DNA from: Streptomyces sp. BK340
GTDB taxonomy: Bacteria > Actinomycetota > Actinomycetes > Streptomycetales > Streptomycetaceae
Direction: 5' to 3'
Length of the DNA stretch: 64,000 nt
Assembly (NCBI RefSeq): GCF_007827595.1
Contig: NZ_VISR01000030.1
Coordinates: 1-64,000 of the forward strand
The notes under the pieces were generated by a model. That model saw only the letters and a program-made list of their open reading frames with translations. It was not told the DNA's origin and searched no databases. The position numbers and the translations under genes were made by a program. Shown piece by piece: positions 24,805 through 32,198 of this stretch (the stretch's first letter is position 1; each line of letters starts with the position of its first letter).

Positions 24805-26342
24805 GGTCGGAGCCCTTCAACCGCCGGGTGCGTCTGGTCGTCGAAGTACGCGACGACCATGACGAACTGGAGCTGGCGGAGAGCGTGTTCGCCGCTCAGG
24901 GATGGCGGGTACGCCCGGCACGGGACGGCGACGCGGTCAGCGCGGACGCCGGATACTCCGCGCTGATCGTCGAAGTCCCGCTCCGGGGCTCCCGCTTGAC
25001 CGCCAGGTCGATGGCCTGCGAGCAGGTGACGACACTCGCCGCCAGGCGGAAGCTCGACGTCTGGGTACGCGAGGCCAAGCTCGTACGCCCCAAGCCCGCC
25101 GAGCCGAACACGACGTACCACGTCCATCACAAGGTGCCGGACGGGGCGAGCCCCGCTCTGCGGTGGCTCGCCGAGCACTGGATAGCCGTCGGCGGGTGGG
25201 ACCTGCGCCATACGCTGCATCTGCGCGGCGAGTACACCGAAGAACAACGCGACCGCGCGCTGGCCGAGTTGGGCGGTCGGAATCTCGGCGGCGCCCCGTT
25301 CGACCCCGATGCGCACGACATCCGTCGCGCGATCGGCCCCCGGCCCCGCGACGGATCGGCCGATCGACACCGTAAGGCGCTGCAGTTCGCCGTCATCGGT
25401 GTGGTCGTACTCGTCAGTCTCGCGTGTGGCATCGTCCTCGGGGCGTCGAGCACGCCCTGGCGGTTCCTGGCACTGTCCTGGCCGCTCGGGATGTGCTGGC
25501 CGGTGGGTACGTGGGTGTCCGCCAACGAGCCCCGGCCGTGGCTCGTCCGGCTCGGCATCGGCGTGGCCCTGGTCTGGGGCCTGACCGCCTTCGGGTTCAT
25601 CTGGGGGAACTCCCAGCCGGCGGGGCTGTCCGGACAGTTCGCCGGGATTCTCCTCACCCTGCTCCTCGGCTTCACGGTCTTCGGCCTGTGGTACGCCTTG
25701 AGCGAGTCCTGGTTCAGCCGCAACATGCAGTGGTTCCTGCCCGTACTCGCGGCGCCGTTGCCGTTCGTGCTGCCGTGGGCCGGGTCGTATCTGCACTCCA
25801 TGTACCTGGAGGAGCGCTTCGGGATCCCGGCCGACTCCGTGCATGTGGCCTTCTACTGGCAGTACGCCGTGGCGCTCAGGCCGCTCGGGCTGGCCTTGGC
25901 GTGTTCGCTGGTGCTGGTCGCGCTGGGCGGCTGGGCACGTCACTTCAACCTCCAGACCGGGGCGAGCGGGCTCGTCCGGTGGGTCCTGCCGTTGATGGTG
26001 CTGGTCGCGGTCCTGTCCGTGGCGATCGAGGCGCTGACCGGTGTGGACCATGCCGCCGACAGAACGATCGCGGACGCCACCGCCGGGAAGCGCTACCCGG
26101 CCGCCTACTTCGGCATCCGGGGCGAACTCGTCTGCGTCGAACCGCTCAACCCGAAGATTCCCGTCATCAACGGTCCGGTACCGACGACCCACCCCGTCCT
26201 CGTCTTCCAGGCGAGCGGTGACACCGTCTGGCTGTGGGACCCGGACCCGGCCCGGGGCGCGGACACGTCCCGCCGTGCGCTGCGTGTGAGGGCGGAGGAC
26301 GTGCAGTTGGCTGCCGCCGGCGGCAGCCACTGCGGCGCCTGA
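24801..26342 (+). CDS. Polytopic membrane protein coupled to the WhiJ-like locus
   Basis: A 513-residue protein of unknown function. The first 190 or so residues are soluble, with acidic and basic patches (VRLVVEVRDDHDELELAE; YHVHHKVPDGASP). Seven predicted membrane helices follow from about residue 195 to 425, for example FAVIGVVVLVSLACGIVLGA and WVLPLMVLVAVLSVAIEAL. A final extracytoplasmic or cytosolic domain of about 90 residues ends with Cys near the C-terminus. The GTG at 24801 overlaps the DUF397 stop (GTGA). Coupling at both junctions ties it to the regulatory locus; such a membrane partner is not part of the usual WhiJ set. I do not recognise a family. Confidence 0.8.
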   Translation: MRSEPFNRRVRLVVEVRDDHDELELAESVFAAQGWRVRPARDGDAVSADAGYSALIVEVPLRGSRLTARSMACEQVTTLAARRKLDVWVREAKLVRPKPAEPNTTYHVHHKVPDGASPALRWLAEHWIAVGGWDLRHTLHLRGEYTEEQRDRALAELGGRNLGGAPFDPDAHDIRRAIGPRPRDGSADRHRKALQFAVIGVVVLVSLACGIVLGASSTPWRFLALSWPLGMCWPVGTWVSANEPRPWLVRLGIGVALVWGLTAFGFIWGNSQPAGLSGQFAGILLTLLLGFTVFGLWYALSESWFSRNMQWFLPVLAAPLPFVLPWAGSYLHSMYLEERFGIPADSVHVAFYWQYAVALRPLGLALACSLVLVALGGWARHFNLQTGASGLVRWVLPLMVLVAVLSVAIEALTGVDHAADRTIADATAGKRYPAAYFGIRGELVCVEPLNPKIPVINGPVPTTHPVLVFQASGDTVWLWDPDPARGADTSRRALRVRAEDVQLAAAGGSHCGA

Positions 26343-26355
26343 GTGACCATCTGAA

Positions 26356-26382
26356 CCTAGATCCCCTAGGATTGCCCCTAGG
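26356..26382. promoter_or_regulatory. Repeated CCTAGG boxes upstream of the TetR gene
   Basis: CCTAG at 26356-26360, CCTAGG at 26365-26370 and CCTAGG at 26377-26382. The two full palindromes are 12 bases apart, about one helical turn. They sit 22-48 bases before the TetR start and are likely its autoregulatory operator. CTAG is rare in this GC-rich DNA, which makes the cluster stand out. Confidence 0.6.
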
Positions 26383-26403
26383 TGACCAAGGAGGAGGTGC
26401 CAG

Positions 26404-26988
26404 ATGGCCCGTGCGGGACTCACCGTCGACCGACTGGTCGCGTCCGCCGCCGACCTCGCCGACGAGGTGGGCTTCGAGAGCGTCAGCCTGTCCGCGCTGG
26501 CCCGGCACTTCGGGGTGAAGGACGCGAGTCTGTACTCGCACGTCCGCAACCTGAACGACCTGCGCACCCGGCTCGCCCTGCACGCGGGCGGCGAACTGAT
26601 CGACCGGATCGCGGTGGCCGTGGCGGGCCGGGCCGGGAAGGACGCGCTGACCGCGTTCGCGGGCGCGTACCGGGCGTACGCGCTCGACCACCCGGGCCGG
26701 TACGCGGCCACCCAGATCCGCATCGACCAGGCCCTGATCGCCGACTCCCCCGCCATGCGCCGCACGGCCGAGATCACCTACGGCATGCTCCGGGCCTACG
26801 GCCTCGACGAGCCGGATCTCACGGACGCCGTACGCCTGCTGCGCAGTACCTTCCACGGCTACTGCGCCCTGGAGTCAGCGGGCGGCTTCGGCGCGGCCCG
26901 GGACGTCCAGGCCTCCTGGGACAAGGCGGTCGACGCCCTGCACCTCGCCCTCACGCACTGGCCCCGGGAGGGGAAGAACGATGACTGA
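26404..26988 (+). CDS. TetR-family transcriptional regulator
   Basis: A 194-residue repressor. The N-terminal HTH (about 8-55) reads AADLADEVGFESVSLSALARHFGVKDASLYSHV. The C-terminal ligand domain is of the TetR_C type found with WHG motifs (TFHGYCALESAGGFG). The ATG at 26404 has GGAGGAGG eight bases upstream. The gene overlaps the alpha/beta hydrolase by eight bases, so the two are an operon, and the hydrolase is the likely target along with the regulator itself. Confidence 0.93.
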   Translation: MARAGLTVDRLVASAADLADEVGFESVSLSALARHFGVKDASLYSHVRNLNDLRTRLALHAGGELIDRIAVAVAGRAGKDALTAFAGAYRAYALDHPGRYAATQIRIDQALIADSPAMRRTAEITYGMLRAYGLDEPDLTDAVRLLRSTFHGYCALESAGGFGAARDVQASWDKAVDALHLALTHWPREGKNDD

Positions 26989-27697
26989 GCGCCTGTCCTA
27001 CGACGTCACGGGCAGCGGTCCCGTGCTCCTGCTCGTGCCGGGCGGTGCCGGGCACCCCATGGGGCTCGGCCCGTTCACCGAGCGGCTGGCGCACCGCTTC
27101 ACCGTGGTGACGTACGACCCGCTGGGCCTCGCCCACGGCCGGCTCGGCCTGCCGGTCCCGGACCAGCGCCCGGCGGACTGGAGCGAGGGGGCGCACCGGG
27201 TACTGGAGGCGGTACTGCCCCCGGACGAGCAGGCGTACGTGTTCGGGACCAGCTCCGGCGGCATCGCCGTCCTCGAGCTGCTCGCCCGGCACCCGCGGCG
27301 GCTGGCGCACGTGGTGGCGCACGAGCCGCCGTGCGTGACGGTGCTGCCGGACGGCCGGGAGCGGCGGGAGGAGCTGATCGGTCAGCTGGACGGACCCGGA
27401 CGGCCACCGGCCGAGGGCGCTGACGCGACCCCGATGGGTGTCTTCCTCACCCATGTCCTGCGCCCGTTCTCCGCCCACGTCCCCGCGATCACCGCTGCCG
27501 GGGACCGCCTCACCCTGGCCGTAGGCACCGACTCGCGTGGCCAACTCCTTTACCGTACCGGTGAGTTGCTTGCGGAGCGGTTCGGCTGTCCCGCGGTGGA
27601 GTTCCCCGGCGGGCATCTCGGCACCCTGGATCACGCCGAGGAGTTCGCCGACCTGCTCGCCGAGACGCTCCTCTCCAGCGCGCGCACCTCGTCGTAG
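26981..27697 (+). CDS. Alpha/beta-fold hydrolase
   Basis: A 238-residue hydrolase. The oxyanion loop is VPGGAGHPMG. The nucleophile Ser is in FGTSSGGIAVLE (about 92). The catalytic acid and His are late in the chain, with His in PGGHLGTLDHAEEF. Related proteins are esterases, epoxide hydrolases and lactonases; the substrate is not predictable. It overlaps the TetR gene by eight bases. Its last 67 bases overlap the convergent PEP-mutase-like gene. Confidence 0.9.
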   Translation: MTERLSYDVTGSGPVLLLVPGGAGHPMGLGPFTERLAHRFTVVTYDPLGLAHGRLGLPVPDQRPADWSEGAHRVLEAVLPPDEQAYVFGTSSGGIAVLELLARHPRRLAHVVAHEPPCVTVLPDGRERREELIGQLDGPGRPPAEGADATPMGVFLTHVLRPFSAHVPAITAAGDRLTLAVGTDSRGQLLYRTGELLAERFGCPAVEFPGGHLGTLDHAEEFADLLAETLLSSARTSS

Positions 27698-28440
27698 GAG
27701 GGTGTCGTACCGCCCGGCGCCCGCCCGGCGGCGATGTCGGCAACGGCGTCCAGGGCCGCCCCGAGCGCCCGCCGGTACAGCAGCGAGCCGAGGCTGACGC
27801 GGCGGACGCCGAGGCCGGCGAGCTGGGGCACGGTGGGCCCGGCGGGCGAGTAGAGGAGGTTGAGCGGGGCGTCGATGTGCCGGACGAGGGTCTCGATGCG
27901 CCCGGGGTCGGTCAGGCCGGGCACGAACACCCCGTCGGCGCCCGCCTGCCGGTAGGCGGCCAGCCGACGCAGGGTGTCCGCCTCGTCGCCGTCGCCCAGC
28001 CAGTACGTGTCCGTACGGGCGTTGACGAACAGGCCGGGCACGGCGTTCTTCACCGCGGCGATCTTCGCGGCGTGCGGCTCGGTCGCCCCGAGCCCGTCCT
28101 CCAGGTTGATGCCGACGACCCCGACGGCCCACAACTGGCGTGCCAGCTCGACGACTTCGCCGGGGTCGTCGGAGAATCCGTCCTCGGCGTCGACGGAGAG
28201 CAGGTAGGGCTCCGAGCCGAGGGTGAGGGCGAGGCGCAGGGTGTGTTCCCGGGTCGCGGCCTCACCGTCGGGCAGTCCCACGGCCGCCGCCACGGCGAGA
28301 CTGGTCGTGCCGATCGCGGAGAACCCACGGGCCGCGAGGGCGGCGGCCGAGGCGTGGTCCCAGGCGTTGGGCAGGAGCAGCGGCTCGCCGGGGCGGTGGT
28401 GGAGTGCGGCGAAGGACGTCACGGCAGGCTCAGCGGTCAT
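27631..28440 (-). CDS. Isocitrate lyase/PEP mutase-family protein
   Basis: A 269-residue TIM-barrel enzyme. LLPNAWDHASAAALAARGF is the N-terminal signature. LLSVDAEDGFSDDP holds the Mg-binding Asp residues. INLEDG and VNARTDTYW follow. The KKCGH loop of true isocitrate lyases is absent, as in many actinobacterial paralogues annotated as carboxyvinyl-carboxyphosphonate phosphorylmutase-like. The reaction is probably C-C or P-C bond chemistry on a small oxo-acid, but not known. The gene overlaps the 3' end of the alpha/beta hydrolase by 67 bases on the opposite strand. A perfect stem-loop lies upstream at 28459-28486. Confidence 0.88.
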   Translation of the reverse strand: MTAEPAVTSFAALHHRPGEPLLLPNAWDHASAAALAARGFSAIGTTSLAVAAAVGLPDGEAATREHTLRLALTLGSEPYLLSVDAEDGFSDDPGEVVELARQLWAVGVVGINLEDGLGATEPHAAKIAAVKNAVPGLFVNARTDTYWLGDGDEADTLRRLAAYRQAGADGVFVPGLTDPGRIETLVRHIDAPLNLLYSPAGPTVPQLAGLGVRRVSLGSLLYRRALGAALDAVADIAAGRAPGGTTPSYDEVRALERSVSASRSANSSA

Positions 28441-28458
28441 GCGTCCACGCTAGACACA

Positions 28459-28486
28459 GCTTGTTTCGGTACTCGCCGAAACAAGC
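28459..28486 (-). terminator. Perfect stem-loop between VOC and PEP-mutase-like genes
   Basis: Arms GCTTGTTTCGG and CCGAAACAAGC (11 bp, perfect) with a 6-base loop lie 12 bases after the VOC stop and 19 bases before the PEP-mutase-like start. It may end the VOC transcript. Because it is also a clean palindrome upstream of the next gene, an operator is possible. Confidence 0.5.
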
Positions 28487-28497
28487 CGGGGCGCCGC

Positions 28498-28866
28498 CTA
28501 CTCCCCGCGCTCGGCCTCGCTGCGCTCCACGCAGAACTCGTTGCCCTCGGGGTCGGCGAGGAGCGCCCAGCCGGTGCCGTCGGGCTTGCGGTGGTCGTCG
28601 ACCAGGGTGGCGCCGAGGGCGAGCAGCCGCTCGACCTCCTCGTCACGGGTACGGTCCTGCGGCTGGAGGTCCAGGTGGACACGGTTCTTGACGGTCTTGG
28701 GCTCCGGCACGGTCACGAAGAGGACGCCGGCCGCCTCGATCAGAGCCATCGGATCCCCCGGCTTGTCGTCCTCGTGCAGAGGCTGGCCCAGGGCCTGGGA
28801 CCAGAAGCTGCCGAGGGCGTAGGCGTCGGCGCAGTCGATCGTCACATGGCGGATCTTGGAAGTCAT
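28498..28866 (-). CDS. VOC-family (glyoxalase-like) protein
   Basis: A 122-residue vicinal-oxygen-chelate domain: IRHVTIDCADAYALGSFWSQALG at the start, NRVHLDLQPQDRTRDEEVERL in the middle and ADPEGNEFCVER at the end. A His and a Glu in equivalent positions may bind metal. Members include bleomycin-type resistance and lyase proteins; function is not specified here. The ATG at 28866 is used. The gene is alone on its strand apart from the PEP-mutase-like gene, 57 bases downstream. Confidence 0.88.
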   Translation of the reverse strand: MTSKIRHVTIDCADAYALGSFWSQALGQPLHEDDKPGDPMALIEAAGVLFVTVPEPKTVKNRVHLDLQPQDRTRDEEVERLLALGATLVDDHRKPDGTGWALLADPEGNEFCVERSEAERGE

Positions 28867-29118
28867 GCCTCGGATTCTGCTGGGCACCCGCAGGAATACA
28901 AAACGAGTTCGGCAACCTTTCGCGGCCCGGCGGCCACCGAAGGGCATGGCATCTGCACGACGCACGACACGTCACCGCCGCGTCCGCGTGGCGCGCAAGC
29001 CCACCGTCGGCGCCCTCTCGGCGGCCGGACCGCTCGCCGGTGCGTGGTACGCCACCGCCGGGGCGGCGACGACCACTCCGCCCGACCTCACCGTCACCTC
29101 CGTCCTACGCGACCGGGC
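28867..29118. other. Intergenic region with an orphan signal-peptide-like ORF
   Basis: On the plus strand an ATG at 28948 opens a frame starting MASARRTTRHRRVRV, followed by a hydrophobic stretch LSAAGPLAGAWYATAGAATT. This looks like the start of a secreted protein, but the frame then runs antisense into the DUF2264 gene without recognisable product. It is either the remnant 5' end of a lost exported enzyme or coincidence. Nothing else is evident in these 252 bases. Confidence 0.35.
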
Positions 29119-30843
29119 TCAGCAGGGCGTCACCGACCACGACGACGCTGCGGATCGCCCGTCTGACTCCGTGAACCGGAAGTTCCTGACCTCGCCCGAG
29201 GACGCCCAGCGGACGCTCAGGCCGTGGTCCCCCAGCACCTCCACGGCCGCCAGGTCCCGCAGGGGCAGGGGGTGGGGCTCCGCGGTGAGCCGGGCGAGGG
29301 CGACGAACAGGGTGGGGGTGTCGCCGGTCGTGCCGGAGAGGGCGAAGCCGTCCGACAGGCCGTGGACCGGGACGAGTTCGGTCTGCTCGTCCTCCCAGGG
29401 CACCCATCCGGTGACGTGCACCTCGGTTCCGGGGTCCGCTCCCGCCACCAGATGGGCCCGCACCTCCACCGCGCCCTTGGCGACGACGAGGCTGGTCACC
29501 TCCGCCCCGGAGCCCGCCTCGCACCGGGAGGCCGCCCAGTCCTCCCCCACGCCCAGGGGCACGATTCCCGTGCGGGTCGGGTCGCCGCCGACCATGACGA
29601 TGTTGTCGGGCGGGGACCCGAGGGGCTGCGTGACCGTGGAGTACGCGAACCGCGTGTAGTACGGGTCGTAGCGGATGTCCTCGCTGCCGTGGTTGTGGAG
29701 GCGGAACACGCCGTCCGAACGGGTCGACTGCAGAAGCCAGTTGGGACCGCCGATCGGCGTCACGGCGTCCGCCCGCTCCGCCGGCCCCGGCTCCTCGGCC
29801 GCTGTCCAGACTTCGTGATCGGAAGGCAGCAGCAGCCCCAGGAATCCCTTGCTCGCCCAGTACGGGGACGCGGGCCCCGAGTAGGTCTGCAGGACGGCCT
29901 CGTCCGGGCCGTGCCAGCCGAGCGTCAGCAGACCGTCCGCGTCCACGGCTCCCCGGTCCAGAAAGTACTTCAGCGCCCCGGAAGCCAGCCGCCGTGTCTC
30001 GCCCGCCGCCAGTGGCGTACGGCCCGTGAGCGCGCCCAGCCACAGCGGGGCCGCGGTCGCGAACCGGTACGTCAGCGAGCGGCCCTGGTGCATGGGTGCG
30101 CCGTCGCCGCCGAACAGACGGGCGTAGTCGGCGAGATGGCGTTCGAGGCGGCCGCCGTACAGGTCCAGCAGCTCGGGGTCGTCGGCCAGCCAGGCGTGCA
30201 GCACCGGATACAGGTGCATGGCCCAGCCGTTGTAGTAGTCGTACTTGCGGCCGTCGCCGTCGGTGTACCAGCCGCCGCCGACGTACCAGTCCTCGATGCG
30301 CTCCAGACCACGGTCGATCGCCTTGCGGGCCGCCTCGGGTGCGTGGCCGGTCTCCGCGAGGAAGCCGCCGACGGTGACCGGGAACAACTCCCAGTTGCAG
30401 GGCCAGGGTTCGGCGGTGAGCGCGTCCGTGAGCCAGGCCGCCGTCCGCTCGCGCACGGACTGGTCCAGGCGGTCCCACAGCAGGGGCCGGGTCAGCCGCA
30501 GGGCGAGGGCGATCGAGGCGGCCTCGACCAGCGGCTGGCTGCGGTCGGCGACCTGCGGCCAGACGCCGCCGGGACCGGCCGCGAGGCCCTCGGCGTACCG
30601 GCCGAGCACGGTCTCGTCCCGGCGGAAGGCGGCCAGCAGCAGGGTCCGGGCGTATCCCTCCAGGCCGTCGGAGAGGTGGCCCGCGTGGCTCACACGGTCG
30701 CCGGGGAGGTGGTAGAGGGCGCGGTCGGCGGTGGCGTACGGCTCGACGGCGGCGAGCAGGGCGTCGGCGGCGGCTTCCCAATGGGCGCGGGTGTAGCCGG
30801 TGTACGGGCTCGCGGAGCGGTCGTCGGCGGGCAGTTCGATCAC
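29119..30843 (-). CDS. DUF2264 domain protein, probable polysaccharide-degrading enzyme
   Basis: A 574-residue protein of the DUF2264 family. It has an alpha/alpha-barrel N-terminal part (HWEAAADALLAAV...; NWELFPVTVGGFLAETG; YYNGWAMHLYPVLHAWL) and a C-terminal beta-sandwich (about 400-570). From memory, relatives in Bacteroides were assigned to GH154 as beta-glucuronidases on arabinogalactan. No signal peptide is visible, so it would act inside. GTG 30843 has GGAAGGA upstream. It follows the CE12-type esterase by 112 bases on the same strand, probably in one operon, in a pectin/arabinogalactan context. Confidence 0.85.
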   Translation of the reverse strand: MIELPADDRSASPYTGYTRAHWEAAADALLAAVEPYATADRALYHLPGDRVSHAGHLSDGLEGYARTLLLAAFRRDETVLGRYAEGLAAGPGGVWPQVADRSQPLVEAASIALALRLTRPLLWDRLDQSVRERTAAWLTDALTAEPWPCNWELFPVTVGGFLAETGHAPEAARKAIDRGLERIEDWYVGGGWYTDGDGRKYDYYNGWAMHLYPVLHAWLADDPELLDLYGGRLERHLADYARLFGGDGAPMHQGRSLTYRFATAAPLWLGALTGRTPLAAGETRRLASGALKYFLDRGAVDADGLLTLGWHGPDEAVLQTYSGPASPYWASKGFLGLLLPSDHEVWTAAEEPGPAERADAVTPIGGPNWLLQSTRSDGVFRLHNHGSEDIRYDPYYTRFAYSTVTQPLGSPPDNIVMVGGDPTRTGIVPLGVGEDWAASRCEAGSGAEVTSLVVAKGAVEVRAHLVAGADPGTEVHVTGWVPWEDEQTELVPVHGLSDGFALSGTTGDTPTLFVALARLTAEPHPLPLRDLAAVEVLGDHGLSVRWASSGEVRNFRFTESDGRSAASSWSVTPC

Positions 30844-30955
30844 GGCGGTGGCTGTCCTTCCTGGCGGGCCTTCAGTGCCCGGGATTCGGGGCCCGGAGCG
30901 CCCGGGCTCCGGCGGTCCTGGGACGCTCCGGTTCCGGCCGGGGCGCCCCAGGAGT

Positions 30956-31999
30956 TCATCCCATCCGCACCCTGCCCTCGGGCACCAGACGCAGGGCGAG
31001 GAGTTCGTCGCGGACCAGTCCGGCGTAGACGGTGGCGCCGTGCACGGAGGTGTGCGTGTTGTCCCGCTTCTCGTAGTAGAGGTAGAGCGCCTTGGAGCCC
31101 TCGACGCCGAGGGACTCGACCAGCGCCTTGGTCTTCGCCGTGAGGTCGATCAGCGGGACGTCCTCGGCGGCGGCGACGGAGCGGATGACGGCCGGGAGGT
31201 CGACGCCGAGGCCGTTGACCAGCAGGGCGGTGTTGTTGTTCAGGGTGCCGTCGGCGTTGAACCAGCGGCGCACGATCGGGGTCACGAGCACCGGTTCGCC
31301 GCCCCGGTCCCGGATGCCGGCCACCAGGTTTTCCAGGTTCGCCCGGTAGGTCGCCCCGTCGGTGGTCTTGTCGTTGTGGGCGAGCTGCACGAGGACGAGG
31401 TCGCCGGGGCGGATCAGCGGCTGGACGGTGGCCCACAGCTGCGGATTATGCAGGTAGGTGACCGTACTCTCCCCGGAGTCCGCGTAGTTGGCGACGGAGA
31501 CGCCCTTGCGAAGGTACTGCGGGAGCTGCTGGCCCCAGCCGGAGTACGGGTCGCCGGGCTGGTCGCAGACCGTGGAGTCGCCGATCAGGATGACCTGCCG
31601 GGCGTGTCGGGCCGGGGTGACCCGGATGCCGGCGAGGGCGGGGGCGGAGCCGCCGAGGGTGAGGTCGAGGCCGGGGGTGCCGGCGGGGCCGGTGGGTTCG
31701 CCCTCGGGGGTACGGACGTTCACGGTGAAGCTGCGCGTCACCCGCTCCCCGGCCGCGACGGTGGTCTCCGGGAGCAGGGAGCGGCGGGTCTCACCGGCGA
31801 CACTCGTGCTCGACGCGGCCTCGCCGCCGAGGGTCACCCGGACGTCGTACGTGCCCGGCGGGACGTCGAAGTGGCAGACGGTCGCGGTGCAGTGGTCGAT
31901 ACCGAGGACTCGCTGCCGGCCGTGCGCCTGGGCGGGTGCGGCCGACAGTGCGCCACTCAGGGTGACCGCCGCCAGCAGGGCGATGCCGATACGTCTCAC
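30956..31999 (-). CDS. Secreted rhamnogalacturonan acetylesterase (CE12-type SGNH hydrolase)
   Basis: A 347-residue exported esterase. The signal peptide (IGIALLAAVTLSGALSAAPAQA) is followed by a beta-sandwich domain (about 30-130), then the SGNH domain. The Ser is in LIGDSTVCDQ, Gly in GWGQQL, Asn in AHNDKTT and Asp-His in DNTHTSVHG. These are the CE12 rhamnogalacturonan acetylesterase motifs; the enzyme would remove acetyl groups from pectin. GTG 31999 is preferred over the earlier ATG/GTG frame because GGAGGA lies seven bases upstream and the signal peptide then starts at the N-terminus. It is divergent from the PL4 lyase. Confidence 0.92.
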   Translation of the reverse strand: MRRIGIALLAAVTLSGALSAAPAQAHGRQRVLGIDHCTATVCHFDVPPGTYDVRVTLGGEAASSTSVAGETRRSLLPETTVAAGERVTRSFTVNVRTPEGEPTGPAGTPGLDLTLGGSAPALAGIRVTPARHARQVILIGDSTVCDQPGDPYSGWGQQLPQYLRKGVSVANYADSGESTVTYLHNPQLWATVQPLIRPGDLVLVQLAHNDKTTDGATYRANLENLVAGIRDRGGEPVLVTPIVRRWFNADGTLNNNTALLVNGLGVDLPAVIRSVAAAEDVPLIDLTAKTKALVESLGVEGSKALYLYYEKRDNTHTSVHGATVYAGLVRDELLALRLVPEGRVRMG

Positions 32000-32054
32000 T
32001 CGGGGCTCCTCCGTCACGCCGACAAGGTGGCGGCTGGACCGTACCGCCATCGGC

Positions 32055-32062
32055 AAGCGCTT
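32055..32062. promoter_or_regulatory. AAGCGCTT palindrome in the CE12/PL4 divergent region
   Basis: An 8-bp palindrome of LacI-family operator type, within CGGCAAGCGCTTCCT, between the divergent esterase (start 31999) and lyase (start 32199). The same core occurs at 48222-48229 upstream of the LacI gene. Confidence 0.4.
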
Positions 32063-32198
32063 CCTAGTCCCTGAAGCATTTTCTCAAGACTGCCAACCCT
32101 CGGGCGCTGAAAGCCCTTTCGCGAATTCGATTCGACTGTCACCCTGCCAACACCCGCACCCGCACCCCCACCCCACCCGCTTCCCAAGGAGCCACCCC

